Counted from the first letter of the stretch, positions 1 through 8,288 are shown. The stretch is 64,000 nucleotides of DNA from Ardenticatenaceae bacterium (GCA_020634435.1 JACKBS010000006.1:186001-250000); one strand, 5' to 3'. Program-made: numbers and translations. Notes: a model not told the origin generated them from the sequence alone.

Positions 1-1
1 T

Positions 2-181
2 TACCCACTGCTGGGCGAAAACGATCTTTTCTTTCGCTTAGAAAACCATGCAGAACTGTTTGCCGAACGGCCGTTGGTCACCATTCCCGCTGGGCACATC
101 TCTGCCATGTGGCAAAGTGCCCCAATGCGCGATCATGTCCTCTCCATCCTGGCTCACATTGCCTACCGCGAAGCCCGGTAA
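2..181 (+). CDS. C-terminal 59 residues of an unidentified protein (truncated by window edge)
   Basis: The window opens inside a reading frame that runs without interruption to a TAA at 179-181 and is followed after 45 bases by a strong terminator. The end of the protein contains the stretch LVTIPAGH, which resembles the segment carrying the catalytic histidine of alpha/beta hydrolases, followed by an amphipathic helix. That resemblance is weak and the family is not identified. The frame also contains one copy of the ACGGCCGT octamer (67-74). Other frames here are shadows. Confidence 0.6.
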   Translation, partial: YPLLGENDLFFRLENHAELFAERPLVTIPAGHISAMWQSAPMRDHVLSILAHIAYREAR

Positions 182-226
182 GCACCCGCCAAACGCCTGC
201 CACCAAATTGTTGGATTGCTGTTAGA

Positions 227-254
227 AACCTGGACGAATTGGTCCAGGTTTTTT
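227..254 (+). terminator. Rho-independent terminator after the partial gene
   Basis: A perfect 9-bp stem (AACCTGGAC 227-235 with GTCCAGGTT 242-250) closes a 6-nt loop and is followed by TTTT. It lies 46 bases past the stop codon of the partial gene and should end that transcript. Confidence 0.85.
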
Positions 255-341
255 GCTCACTTATAAACCATTTAGGTTTAGCTCAGGTTTGGCTTAGGAA
301 AGGCGGCTATTCTAATAATCAGAAGTCGCCAAAAGAAGTGT

Positions 342-385
342 TTCGACCCCGGTTCTCCCTCCTGGCCGGGGTCGAACGCTTTTTG
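342..385 (+). terminator. Second GC-rich hairpin with T-run upstream of the sigma factor
   Basis: TTCGACCCCGG (342-352) pairs perfectly with CCGGGGTCGAA (366-376), with a 13-nt loop and a short T-run at 380-384. It lies in the 429-base gap between the partial gene and the sigma factor gene. It could be a second terminator or an attenuator in the leader of the sigma operon. I see nothing else firm in this gap. Confidence 0.5.
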
Positions 386-610
386 GGGACTGTGCCTCAA
401 AAAACGCTCAAACCCCCACTGCTCACAAACGTAAAAATTCCCCTTAACTGAAAATTGGGCTGCCGGACGCAGATGCCTGCTTAAACAATTTATTGAACCT
501 GCGGCACCATTGCGGCTTGCCATTTCAGGCCGCATGTGTGACATTTTCATGCCTGCCTGCGAATAATAAAGTAAACCAACATTGCGCAATGGAAAAATAA
601 GCAGGAGTTC

Positions 611-1138
611 ATGAGTATACCGCATCAAGAGTTCTCTACTCTTATAGAACAAAATAAACCGATTCTCTACAAAGTGGCCAACAGCTACTGCCGGGAACCA
701 GATGACCGCCCTGACCTGATTCAGGAAATCCTTATCCAACTTTGGTTAGCGCTGGGACGGTATGACGGCCGTGTGAAGTTTTCCACCTGGATGTATCGCA
801 TTGCCCTGAACGTGGCCATCTCTTTTTACCGCAGTGGGCGGCGGCATGATCAGGCCAATGTGCCTTTGGCCGAGATCGGCCTGGAATTGGCTACTACAGA
901 CCGGCTGCTCTCGGAATTTGGCGATGAGCTGCGCCTGCTGTACCAGGCCATCGGCAAGCTGAATGAAATTCACCGGGCCTTAATTCTGCTGCACCTGGAT
1001 GGCTACAAAAATGCCGAAATTGCCGAAATGATGGGCATGAGCGTCACCAATGTGTCCACATCCCTTAGCCGCACCCGGCAGCAGCTGATGGCAGAATTGG
1101 CGGTAGATGAAAAGGGCCAACAGGAAACCAAGCAATGA
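611..1138 (+). CDS. ECF-type RNA polymerase sigma-70 factor
   Basis: The 175-residue protein has the two-domain layout of extracytoplasmic-function sigma factors. Region 2 spans about residues 10-75, with the PDLIQEI and FSTWMYRIALNVA core motifs. Region 4 spans about 105-165, with a helix-turn-helix around NAEIAEMMGMSVTNVSTSLSRTR. The start is supported by AGGAG at 602-606, five bases upstream of the ATG. The gene overlaps the next one by 4 bases (ATGA), so the two are translationally coupled. In similar loci the downstream membrane protein acts as regulator of the sigma factor, which is an inference here. It would direct polymerase to a specific stress or envelope regulon. Confidence 0.92.
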   Translation: MSIPHQEFSTLIEQNKPILYKVANSYCREPDDRPDLIQEILIQLWLALGRYDGRVKFSTWMYRIALNVAISFYRSGRRHDQANVPLAEIGLELATTDRLLSEFGDELRLLYQAIGKLNEIHRALILLHLDGYKNAEIAEMMGMSVTNVSTSLSRTRQQLMAELAVDEKGQQETKQ

Positions 1139-1800
1139 ATTTTGATGATCTAAAATCCCAATGGGTTGCTTACGATGCAGCCGTGCAAAGCAACCTGAAA
1201 AATACTCTGAATGTGGCGGCTGGTTGGCAGAAGGCTAACTCTGCGCTGCAACGTTTATCTCGATCGGTTGTTATTGAAATGATTATCGGGCTGCTAACTC
1301 TGGCTGTGCTGGGCGGGTTTCTCTTTGATTATTATCAAGAGCCAGCCTTCTTTTTGCCCGGTCTGATTTTGCATCTGTTTACGATTGCCCAGGTTGCTGC
1401 CAGCGGTTACCAGTTTGCCAAACTGAAAGAGCTTGATTTCAGTGCGCCGGTGCTGGCCAGCCAGATGAAATTGGCCAGACTCCGCCGTCTGCGGATTCGC
1501 GTGGTGATGTGGACCCTCATCCTCAGCCCGCTGCTGTGGATTCCGCTGCTGGTGGTGGGTATGAAAGGCGTGCTGGGCGTCAATATTTACGCGCTGCTGA
1601 ACAGCGCCTGGCTCATAGCAAATGTCCTGTTTGGCTTGGCCTTTATCCCGGCGATGGTTGCACTATCGCGCTATTTGGGGCCACGCTGGCAAGGGTCTGC
1701 ACTGGTAAAAAGCGTGATGGATCATATTGCTGGAGATGAGCTCAAAGCGATGACCGCTTTTTTAGAGAGCCTGGAACAATTTGAGCCGGAAGATGCCTAG
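1135..1800 (+). CDS. Membrane protein coupled to the ECF sigma factor (putative anti-sigma-like regulator)
   Basis: A 221-residue protein whose ATG overlaps the sigma factor stop codon. It has a charged cytoplasmic N-terminus (about residues 1-45) and four hydrophobic segments at roughly 46-65, 72-92, 124-145 and 152-176, followed by a soluble C-terminal tail. The N-terminus begins MNFDDLKSQW, typical of small membrane proteins encoded directly after ECF sigma factors. No zinc-binding anti-sigma motif (HxxxCxxC) is visible, so a role as sigma-sequestering protein rests on position and topology only. Confidence 0.65.
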   Translation: MNFDDLKSQWVAYDAAVQSNLKNTLNVAAGWQKANSALQRLSRSVVIEMIIGLLTLAVLGGFLFDYYQEPAFFLPGLILHLFTIAQVAASGYQFAKLKELDFSAPVLASQMKLARLRRLRIRVVMWTLILSPLLWIPLLVVGMKGVLGVNIYALLNSAWLIANVLFGLAFIPAMVALSRYLGPRWQGSALVKSVMDHIAGDELKAMTAFLESLEQFEPEDA

Positions 1801-1823
1801 CCACCGTTTGTTTTAACCTGGCG

Positions 1824-1857
1824 AGATTGGACCAATCTTTCAAGATTGGTCCAATCT
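1824..1857. repeat. Perfect 16-bp inverted repeat between two genes
   Basis: AGATTGGACCAATCTT (1824-1839) and its exact complement (1842-1857) are separated by two bases, giving a 34-bp near-continuous palindrome just after the anti-sigma-like gene. No T-run follows on the + strand, so it is either an atypical terminator or one of the palindromic intergenic repeats common in this window. Confidence 0.8.
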
Positions 1858-1945
1858 AAAAAACGCCAACTTGTTGTTGTAAGGCTGCCAAGGTTCCACG
1901 TTCGCAATAATCTTTACCCCGTTCATATTCATAAAGGAAACAAAA

Positions 1946-2944
1946 ATGTCTATCTTTTTACGCAAAACCGCCAGGGTGGCGGGCGGTCTTATCCTGCTGG
2001 CTGCTGCCCTTGTCTTACTCCTTGTCTTTTGGCCTGCGCCTAAATTTGCCACGGCATCCCCCATGCTCAGCTCATTGCCTGCATCGGTGGGCGGGCCAGA
2101 CTGTGTGAAAAGCAGCACAACGCGCTGTTTGTCTATGCGCGATGGTGTTGTGTTGCACGGCACCTGGTTTGAGTCCGGCAGCGATTTAACGGTTTTGCTT
2201 TTTCATGGCGTGATGAGCCAGAGTAGTGAGCTGGCCGCCACCGCCAAACTGTTACAAGAAACTATCGGTGCGAATGTGTTGAATGTGGATTTGCGCGGGC
2301 ACGGTTTGTCTGAGGGCAAGCGTGGCGACATCAGCATCATCGGCCAGTATGAAGATGATATTGCCGATATTGTGACAATGATGCGCCAGGAACGGCCGTT
2401 TGACACCCTCATTCTCGCCGGGCATTCTATGGGCGGGGGTATCATCATGCGCTACGCCGCCAGACAAACGCTGCCCCAGGTTGATGCCTATTTGCTGTTT
2501 GCTCCCCACCTGGGCACCAATGCGCCCACCTCTCAGCCCCGGCAAACAGAAGCCGCAGCAGACAATGAGCTGGTTAAAATCGCTCTGCCGCGCACCATAG
2601 GCCTGGCTTTGCTGAACACAATCCACGTAACCGTTTTTAATGGTCTAGACACGCTGTTCTTCAACGTTCCCGCCGATTCGCCCCTCGGGCGCTACAGCTA
2701 TCGCGCGATGGTCAGCACATCGCCCGATGATTACCAGCAGGCCCTCACGGCCGATTCTTTGCCGCTGTTGGTGGTGGTGGGGCAGCATGACGAGGCGTTT
2801 TTAGCCGAGGAATACCCGAATGTGATTCAGTTACATGAAAACGGCGAGGTGGCCATCATTGCCAACGAAACGCATGACAGCATTGTGCGCAGTGCCGCCG
2901 CCTTCACCGCGATTCAGCAGTGGGTGGCTGCCTGGCGACCATAA
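1946..2944 (+). CDS. Membrane-anchored alpha/beta hydrolase (lysophospholipase-like)
   Basis: A 332-residue protein with an N-terminal hydrophobic segment (about residues 10-30) that would export or anchor it. An alpha/beta-hydrolase fold follows. An oxyanion-hole HG occurs in LLFHGVMSQS (about 90), NVDLRGHGLSEG comes next, and the nucleophile elbow GHSMGGG is at about 158. A catalytic Asp in GQHDEAF (about 278) and a catalytic His in NETHDS (about 306) complete the triad. The family includes lysophospholipases, monoacylglycerol lipases and esterases; the substrate cannot be told. AAGGAAAC lies upstream of the ATG. It stands alone, convergent with alr. Confidence 0.85.
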   Translation: MSIFLRKTARVAGGLILLAAALVLLLVFWPAPKFATASPMLSSLPASVGGPDCVKSSTTRCLSMRDGVVLHGTWFESGSDLTVLLFHGVMSQSSELAATAKLLQETIGANVLNVDLRGHGLSEGKRGDISIIGQYEDDIADIVTMMRQERPFDTLILAGHSMGGGIIMRYAARQTLPQVDAYLLFAPHLGTNAPTSQPRQTEAAADNELVKIALPRTIGLALLNTIHVTVFNGLDTLFFNVPADSPLGRYSYRAMVSTSPDDYQQALTADSLPLLVVVGQHDEAFLAEEYPNVIQLHENGEVAIIANETHDSIVRSAAAFTAIQQWVAAWRP

Positions 2945-2954
2945 AATTTGCGCC

Positions 2955-4133
2955 TCAGGTGCCGCTGCCTGGCGCTTGTTCGGTCAGGTAGATGCGGGAG
3001 ACGCGGGTGTTGATGTTGGTGAGGATTTCGTAGGGGATGGTACCGGCCCATTCGGCCAGCTCTTCGCAGCGAATGGCGACGGTGCCATCCTCACTTTCGC
3101 CCAGCAGCACCACTTCGTCGTTGTTGTAGGCGCTGTCCCACTCGATGTTGACCATGAGCTGGTCCATGCAAATACGGCCGATTACCGGGTACCGCTTCCC
3201 CCGCAAAATCACCTGCGCCTGGCCCGACATGCGCCGGAAATAGCCATCACCGTAGCCGACGGGCACGGTGACCACGCGCACCATGTGGTCGCTTTGCCAG
3301 GTGGAGCCGTAGCTCACCGGATGATCCGGCTGCACGACCTTGAAGTAAACCACGCGCGATTTCCAGCTCAACACCGGGCGTACGGCCACCGTCTTGGCCA
3401 CCTCGTCCGACGGGTAGACGCCGTAGAGCAAAATGCCCGCCCGCACCATGTCGAAATGGCTGCCGGGCAGCTGCAAGATGGCTCCAGAATTGGCCATGTG
3501 GCGCAGCGGCGGTGGCGGCAGCCCACGCTGTTCGTAGAACGACAGCACCTGATTGAAGCGATCGAGTTGGGTTTGAGCAGATTGGAGAACGGCCGTATCT
3601 GCATTGGCAAAGTGTGAATAAATCCCCTCCACCAGACAATGCTCGCACTTGAGCGCCGCTTCCAGCAGCGAAGCCGCGTTGTAATAATGCACCCCGATCC
3701 GCTCCATCCCTGTGTCAATTTTCAGGTGGACTTTCGCCTGCACGCCCATTTTGGCGGCGGCTTCATCAATTTGGGTCAGCTTTTCGATGGAGGAGGCGGT
3801 GAGGGTGAGGTCGTGCTGCAAAAAGAGAGGCACCTGGTTGCCGATGATGCCGCCCAGCACCAGAATCGGCGCGGTGAGGCCCGCCTCGCGCAGCAAAATG
3901 CCCTCTTCCAAAAAGGCGACGCCCAGGTACGGTGCCCCCAGCGAGACCACATGCCGGGCTACTTCCACCAGTCCGTGCCCGTACGCATTCGCCTTCAGGA
4001 TGGGCATCACCGTGGCCGGCGCAACGGCGCGTTCGATGGCCCGGTAATTTTCCGTCAGGCGGGTGAGGTTTACTTCAATGTAGGTGGGGCGGACAATGCC
4101 GTTGCTGCTAATTGTTGGTTCGTTCAAAGCCAT
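2955..4133 (-). CDS. alr: Alanine racemase
   Basis: This PLP enzyme interconverts L- and D-alanine, providing D-Ala for peptidoglycan. The 392-residue length is typical. The PLP-binding lysine lies in LKANAYGHGL (about residue 47). The C-terminal beta-domain has YGSTW, the GYGDGYFRRMSG segment, IGRICMDQLMVNI and the terminal IPYEILTNINTRVSRIYL. The ATG at 4133 gives the expected N-terminus RPTYIEVNLTRL. The stop codon lies 11 bases from the stop of the convergent hydrolase gene. D-alanine need indicates a peptidoglycan-containing cell. Confidence 0.96.
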   Translation of the reverse strand: MALNEPTISSNGIVRPTYIEVNLTRLTENYRAIERAVAPATVMPILKANAYGHGLVEVARHVVSLGAPYLGVAFLEEGILLREAGLTAPILVLGGIIGNQVPLFLQHDLTLTASSIEKLTQIDEAAAKMGVQAKVHLKIDTGMERIGVHYYNAASLLEAALKCEHCLVEGIYSHFANADTAVLQSAQTQLDRFNQVLSFYEQRGLPPPPLRHMANSGAILQLPGSHFDMVRAGILLYGVYPSDEVAKTVAVRPVLSWKSRVVYFKVVQPDHPVSYGSTWQSDHMVRVVTVPVGYGDGYFRRMSGQAQVILRGKRYPVIGRICMDQLMVNIEWDSAYNNDEVVLLGESEDGTVAIRCEELAEWAGTIPYEILTNINTRVSRIYLTEQAPGSGT

Positions 4134-4172
4134 GCCCCGATTTTACCCAACCCCGCAGCTTTGGCGATTTTG

Positions 4173-4889
4173 TTAAGGGTAAGGCTGGAAATATGCAATC
4201 TCCACTAACCCCTGAAAAGTATAGTCAATTGCTTCTGAAAGTTTATCTATTCTCGCTTTTGAAACAATGTTACGTCCATGAGCTGCACTATCTCCAATTT
4301 CTTTCAAATCACGTAATTTTGGAAGATGCTTTTTGACAGGTCTTGGAATATGCCAGGTTGTTTCAGTTAAAAATGCGGCTATTAATTTTTCGAGCATAAA
4401 ATAATCGTCATTTCCATCCTTGATACTCGATGATAACTGCCATCGCTCGAAACAATCAATAATCATTATTTCAACCAAACGGCGAATCATCACAGCACAA
4501 GCGTCGTACCAGCCTCGTTTGTAGCAACCATGTGCTTGTTCAGCTAATTTCACGACATAATTTCGTGTATCTGCCAAAATCTCCAACGAAAAGAGCTCTT
4601 CGCCTAGTTCCGTCATTTCTATTCTGGTCAGAATACCAAGCAAAATACTTTTCATGGATTCACCGTGAAGAGCGTAAGAAGGTTCGACGTCACCACTTGC
4701 TTTGAACCGCGTATAACTTAATGCATCGTTCCAGGCTTCTTTTTCATCAATCATTCCGGCTTGAGCCAATGCAGTTGATACTCTGGATGCCCATCTTTGA
4801 ATATGCTCTCCTGTTGCCTCTAATACATCGGCTTCAATTGCATATTCATACGATTCAAGAAGAGAGGCGATCATTTCTCGTTTACTCAT
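4173..4889 (-). CDS. DUF4145/HEPN-like protein of unknown function
   Basis: The 238-residue protein starts at the ATG at 4889, chosen because AAGGAGG lies 9 bases upstream; an in-frame ATG at 4919 has no such site. The central part (about residues 110-215) resembles DUF4145-type helical domains: KLAEQAHGCYKRGWYDACAV, an MIRRLVEIMI helix, and later KLRDLKEIGDSAAHGRNI. HEPN-related domains often appear in RNases and defence proteins, but no catalytic RxxxxH motif is evident, so function is unknown. It is more AT-rich than its neighbours and lies next to a toxin-antitoxin pair, consistent with an accessory patch. Confidence 0.6.
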   Translation of the reverse strand: MSKREMIASLLESYEYAIEADVLEATGEHIQRWASRVSTALAQAGMIDEKEAWNDALSYTRFKASGDVEPSYALHGESMKSILLGILTRIEMTELGEELFSLEILADTRNYVVKLAEQAHGCYKRGWYDACAVMIRRLVEIMIIDCFERWQLSSSIKDGNDDYFMLEKLIAAFLTETTWHIPRPVKKHLPKLRDLKEIGDSAAHGRNIVSKARIDKLSEAIDYTFQGLVEIAYFQPYP

Positions 4890-4984
4890 GTAAAATGCCT
4901 CCTTGTGGATAATGTTCACCCAAGTTTGATCCCGTGGACTACATGCTGTTTAAATAGTTGGAAGCGCAACACTGCCGTTCCCCT

Positions 4985-5055
4985 TTACACCTACTCCCGC
5001 CTACGAATAAACTGCTCGTCCCATCGCCTTCCATGTACGCCTCGCGCACCTGGCG
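4985..5055 (-). pseudogene. Remnant of the 3' end of a DUF421 gene, copy A
   Basis: Read on the minus strand this stretch gives QVREAYMEGDGT, then drifts out of frame. The intact DUF421 protein at 11252-11743 ends QVREAYIEGDGTITFICQKN. About 55 bases align with the intact gene and with copy B (5878-5942), in the same orientation. Copies A and B bracket the higBA-like pair. Confidence 0.7.
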
Positions 5056-5073
5056 GTCCGGTGTGGCGGCAGT

Positions 5074-5400
5074 TTAGCTTTGCTGGTATTGAATGGTTGG
5101 TTCGACAACATCCCAGACGGCTTCGGGATGTCTGGCGGCGACTTGCAAAAGCACTCGGGCGGCCCCGCGAGGATTGCGCCGCCCCTGTTCCCAGTTTTGC
5201 AGCGTTTTAACGCTGATGCCCAGCAAGGCGGCAAATTCTGTTTGGGACAGTTCATACCGTTCGCGAATTTCCTTCACGTCTGGCGTTTCCACCACGAATT
5301 TACGCGAAGCTTCTTTTTCACCGCGCAAAATAGCACGCCCTTCGCGCACGCTCTCCAGTAATTCCTCAAACAGTTCATCACTCATGTATTCGTCGTTCAT
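5074..5400 (-). CDS. HigA2-like antitoxin with C-terminal HTH
   Basis: A 108-residue antitoxin. The N-terminal third (MSDELFEELLESVREG...) is the probable toxin-binding part. The C-terminal half is a Xre-type helix-turn-helix at about residues 45-100, with LSQTEFAALLGISVKTLQNW and EQGRRNPRGAARVLLQVA. This domain order and sequence match HigA2/MqsA-type antitoxins. The start at 5400 overlaps the toxin stop by four bases (ATGA), so the toxin comes first and the two are translationally coupled, as in higBA operons. It probably represses its own operon. A longer in-frame extension upstream lies inside the toxin gene and is ignored. Confidence 0.88.
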   Translation of the reverse strand: MNDEYMSDELFEELLESVREGRAILRGEKEASRKFVVETPDVKEIRERYELSQTEFAALLGISVKTLQNWEQGRRNPRGAARVLLQVAARHPEAVWDVVEPTIQYQQS

Positions 5401-5714
5401 TTGTACTCTTCCTCTATAATCTGCCTGAGCATTTTCAATTGGGCCGGAGATAAATTGTCCTGCACGTTTTTGGGATACATCATGAGCATCAACAAATGAT
5501 CTTCTGAAACTGCCCAATAGTAAATTACTCGTACCCCGCCACGTTTGCCTTGCCCGCCATAGCCCCAACGAACCTTTCGTAGACCGCCGCTTCCGGGAAT
5601 AACTGCACCCAAATCCGGGCGGCTCGCCAGATCAGATTGTAATTGCCTGTAGGCTTCATCGGTCAAAAGCTTTTCTACCTGCTTGGTAAAAAGCGATGTC
5701 TCAACAATAACCAT
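5397..5714 (-). CDS. HigB2/RelE-family toxin
   Basis: A 105-residue RelE/HigB2-like protein, in this family a ribosome-dependent mRNA endonuclease. Visible features are N-terminal MVIVETSLFTKQVEKLL, the RPDLGAVIPGSGGLRKVRW segment, the beta-strand GGVRVIYYWAV, the YPKNVQDNLS turn and a C-terminal helix. These match the HigB2 subgroup in order and length. It is first in a two-gene operon with the antitoxin overlapping its stop. The operon is bracketed by DUF421-tail remnants, suggesting horizontal acquisition as a cassette. Confidence 0.88.
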   Translation of the reverse strand: MVIVETSLFTKQVEKLLTDEAYRQLQSDLASRPDLGAVIPGSGGLRKVRWGYGGQGKRGGVRVIYYWAVSEDHLLMLMMYPKNVQDNLSPAQLKMLRQIIEEEYK

Positions 5715-5877
5715 AGCTACCTCAAGATGAAATCCCTTGGCGCACTGAAATCATACGCCATTGGGGGATGGTATGTCAAACCTGATTGTAAATTTCTAAT
5801 CGAATTTATTGAATTTAGACGACGCGACTATAAAAACAAAGTGTATCACAGAAATACGGCCGTTCCCCATCCCACAT

Positions 5878-5942
5878 AGTCCCGCCTGCGAATAAACGTA
5901 ATCATCCGTTGCCTTTCATGTACGCCTCTCGCATCTGGCGAA
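5878..5942 (-). pseudogene. Remnant of the 3' end of a DUF421 gene, copy B
   Basis: On the minus strand it reads QMREAYMKGNG and, after a one-base shift, MITFIRRRDY, matching the C-terminus of the intact DUF421 protein (11252-11743). It lies in the 519-base gap upstream of the toxin gene in the same orientation as copy A. An ACGGCCGT copy lies just before it. Confidence 0.7.
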
Positions 5943-5950
5943 TCTCTGCA

Positions 5951-5981
5951 TTTCCCCGGAAACTTCAAGTTTCCGGGGAAA
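5951..5981. repeat. Perfect 15-bp hairpin, with a second ACGGCCGT-centred palindrome at 6099-6118
   Basis: TTTCCCCGGAAACTT (5951-5965) pairs exactly with AAGTTTCCGGGGAAA (5967-5981) around a single base. Further on, GTGGAAACGG and CCGTTTCCAC (6099-6118) form a 20-bp palindrome centred on the octamer. Together with DUF421 remnant B these occupy the 519-base gap 5715-6233; no gene is seen there. Confidence 0.8.
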
Positions 5982-6233
5982 TAATAAGCCGCACCTCGAT
6001 TTTACCTGAGCTAACGCATTTAGCTATTTTGGGCATTGGCAAAACAGCGTTAGCAGCTTACAGCTTTGGCGATTTTGTTGTTTTGGTTGCTCAGGTTGGT
6101 GGAAACGGCCGTTTCCACACCCCACACCGCGTATAGAAAACGTAGTCTACCCGTCAAGTTGAACCCATTGATGGGGTTATATTTCGACGCCTGTGCGGCA
6201 ATTTCGCTGCCACATTTATTATGGAGGTTTCTG

Positions 6234-6872
6234 ATGAGACACCAACGATGGATTCAATGGATGGCACTAAGCAGCTTGATTTTAGTTCTGGCGGCCTGTG
6301 CAACTTCAGCGGGGCAAGAATCAGAACAAACGCTCCCAGCCGCAGACGGCGAGGGTGAGCAAACGGCCGTTGTGACCGTCGCCCCCGAGGAGACCAGTGC
6401 GCCAACGCTTGAACCAACGACAGCAGTGGAAGATAGCTCCAGCAGTATGCCAGATTCTGAAACGGCCGTCATCACCTCAGCCAACAGTGGGGAATTTGTG
6501 GTTGCTTCAGCCTACATCACCCCGACCGTTCGCGACAGTTCGCCGCAGCACGAAAATGCCGCCTTTTTGGTCATTTCGCTGACCCGCCCCGACGGCACGG
6601 TACCGGATTATGAGAACTTGTCCCTGGAAACGTTTGAAAACGAGCAAACGGATCTGCAAATTGAATTTTCGGATCCAACGGCCGTTGATGCAGCCGCGTT
6701 TCCCTTCCTTTTTGAAATTGCCGACAACCGCTTTATTACCATTTGTGACATGGGTGGCTGGCTGGACGAGGCATTTGTCCAGGTGTGCACAATTCCCAAT
6801 GTCGCGGCTGAATACAGCCTGGTCTGGGCGGGCAATCCTCCGATTCTAATCACGCCAGACGGCGTGGAATAA
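6234..6872 (+). CDS. Lipoprotein of unknown function
   Basis: A 212-residue secreted lipoprotein. The start at 6234 has GGAGG nearby (TGGAGGTTTCTG ATG) and yields a signal peptide with lipobox LAAC, cysteine at about residue 21. An earlier in-frame start at 6066 lacks a ribosome site. A low-complexity linker rich in Glu, Thr, Ala and Pro (about 25-80) precedes a compact domain (80-212) with two cysteines, in FITICDMGG and FVQVCTIPN, that could form a disulfide. I do not recognise the domain. Four ACGGCCGT octamers lie in the gene, three of them read as TAV. Confidence 0.8.
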   Translation: MRHQRWIQWMALSSLILVLAACATSAGQESEQTLPAADGEGEQTAVVTVAPEETSAPTLEPTTAVEDSSSSMPDSETAVITSANSGEFVVASAYITPTVRDSSPQHENAAFLVISLTRPDGTVPDYENLSLETFENEQTDLQIEFSDPTAVDAAAFPFLFEIADNRFITICDMGGWLDEAFVQVCTIPNVAAEYSLVWAGNPPILITPDGVE

Positions 6873-6966
6873 ACCGCAGAGGCCGTTTTCTGGCAGTCAC
6901 ATGTGGAAAACGGCCGTTTCTCCCCACCCCCTCTTCCTTGCAAATGAACACAATCGTGCTGCTGCT

Positions 6967-7668
6967 TTACTCGTAAAACGCTGGCGCTTTTTTGAGCGTG
7001 TCCCACTGCGCCTTGTCGTGACCAAAAATCACCAGACCGATATGCTCCCGTTCGACCAGATCGAGCAGTTTAATCGTGCTGGCGCGCGTCGCTCCGGCAT
7101 CTGGGTAGCTGTCGTCCGGCTCGTCCCGCGTAAAGCCCATACCGAAGGGCACTGCGTCAATCGTCAATAAAACCGCCCCTGTTTGGGGCAGCCGCACCAG
7201 CACTGATTGATGTCCCGGCACATGCCCGCTCGTCTCAATCAGCTCCAATCCTGGCAGTAGTTCCACATCGCCGTCCACCAGGAGAATGCGCTCCGTGGGC
7301 TGATCCCATTGGGGGCGAACGGTGGCATAACGCGGATTGCTGGCCGCATCCAAATGATGCACACGCTGCACAACATATTGTGCCTTTGAGAATGCCGCGT
7401 GTCTCCCAGCGTGGTCGCCGTCGTAATGCGTGGAAATGACTGTATCAATATCGTCCGGTTTTAGGCCAAGGCGTGCCAACTGCTCGATAACGTCCACCCC
7501 ATTCTCGAATTCCGCTTCTTCTTCAGGAATAATCTCTGGCAGGCCACTGTCAATCAAAATATTCTTACCGTCATCCGTTTGCACCAGATAACAAACAATC
7601 GGAATCTCGTATTCCGGCATGGACCCAACTTCCATTAGATAAAGACGCTTCACGGTATTCTGGCTCAT
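6967..7668 (-). CDS. Metallo-beta-lactamase-fold hydrolase (AHL-lactonase-like family)
   Basis: A 233-residue MBL-fold protein resembling the N-acyl-homoserine-lactonase family. It has DDGKNILIDSGLP near the N-terminus, the metal motif STHYDGDHAG (about residue 87), GHVPGHQS (about 150), a bridging Asp in LLTIDAVP (about 170) and a C-terminal IFGHD. The motif is HxDxDH rather than HxHxDH, so one histidine ligand is an aspartate; the exact substrate is therefore open. Of two close ATGs, the one at 7668 is preferred because AAAGGA sits 8 bases upstream, whereas it is too close to the ATG at 7674. Confidence 0.82.
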   Translation of the reverse strand: MSQNTVKRLYLMEVGSMPEYEIPIVCYLVQTDDGKNILIDSGLPEIIPEEEAEFENGVDVIEQLARLGLKPDDIDTVISTHYDGDHAGRHAAFSKAQYVVQRVHHLDAASNPRYATVRPQWDQPTERILLVDGDVELLPGLELIETSGHVPGHQSVLVRLPQTGAVLLTIDAVPFGMGFTRDEPDDSYPDAGATRASTIKLLDLVEREHIGLVIFGHDKAQWDTLKKAPAFYE

Positions 7669-7723
7669 ACTCATTTCCTTTAGCCCACTACCTTTGCGGT
7701 TTTCAACCTAACCAGAGAAAGTG

Positions 7724-7747
7724 TCATACTCGCGAAGGCGGGTATGA
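7724..7747. repeat. 10-bp hairpin upstream of the MBL hydrolase gene
   Basis: TCATACTCGC and GCGGGTATGA pair around GAAG with one G-T wobble. It lies 56 bases upstream of the MBL hydrolase start, in the promoter or leader region. Confidence 0.55.
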
Positions 7748-7835
7748 TAGGCAAAAAATGCACATATAGCGTTAGCCCTTAGAATGACACAACAGTGTGG
7801 GTAAAACACGGCCGTTCTTTCCCCAACTAACCCGC

Positions 7836-8276
7836 TCACTCACCAGCCTGCCACCGTCGTGGGTGGGCACCTGCGTCGTCGTAGGTGTTCATGAAGGCAA
7901 AGTCCACCGTCAGCACAAACAAAATGTAGCGGTCCGCGGGTGAATAGGATGAAGCTAGCACTGCCTGCTCCCGAACGGCCGTATCCTTCACCAACGTAGC
8001 ACGCCCGCGCACGTAAAATTCACCGCCACCCCCGCCGGAATCTTCCACCGAGCAGTGCAGCGAAAAGCGCGGATCGCGCTGCAAATCTTTGCCCTTGGGC
8101 GAAGTGGGCTCCATAAACAAAAATAACTGCTCACCCATAATCGGCGTCACCGGGTGTACGCGCGGACCGCCATCTGGGCGGATCGTGCCCAGATAGGCGA
8201 CGCCGCTTTGAAAGCGTGCCTGACCAAAAGCGGCCAACTCTGGCGCTTGCTCACTGAATTCTTGCCAACTATTCAT
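7836..8276 (-). CDS. Pyridoxamine-5'-phosphate-oxidase-like FMN-binding protein
   Basis: A 146-residue split-barrel flavoprotein. AYLGTIRPDGGPRVHPVTPI (about residues 27-46) is the characteristic first hairpin of PPOX-like proteins, followed by KGKDLQRDPRFSLHC and FYVRGRATLV. Members bind FMN or F420 or haem and reduce diverse substrates, so no specific reaction is assigned. AAAGGAAACAAACC precedes the ATG. It is 12 bases downstream of trmO on the same strand and probably co-transcribed with it. Confidence 0.85.
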   Translation of the reverse strand: MNSWQEFSEQAPELAAFGQARFQSGVAYLGTIRPDGGPRVHPVTPIMGEQLFLFMEPTSPKGKDLQRDPRFSLHCSVEDSGGGGGEFYVRGRATLVKDTAVREQAVLASSYSPADRYILFVLTVDFAFMNTYDDAGAHPRRWQAGE

Positions 8277-8288
8277 GGTTTGTTTCCT

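Noticed and set aside
1824..1857. Terminator of the sigma-membrane protein operon
   Set aside because: The stem is perfect but an A-run, not a T-run, follows on the + strand, so it is listed as a repeat only.
4889..4919. Earlier ATG for the DUF4145-like gene
   Set aside because: The ATG at 4889 has AAGGAGG at ideal spacing, whereas the upstream ATG has none.
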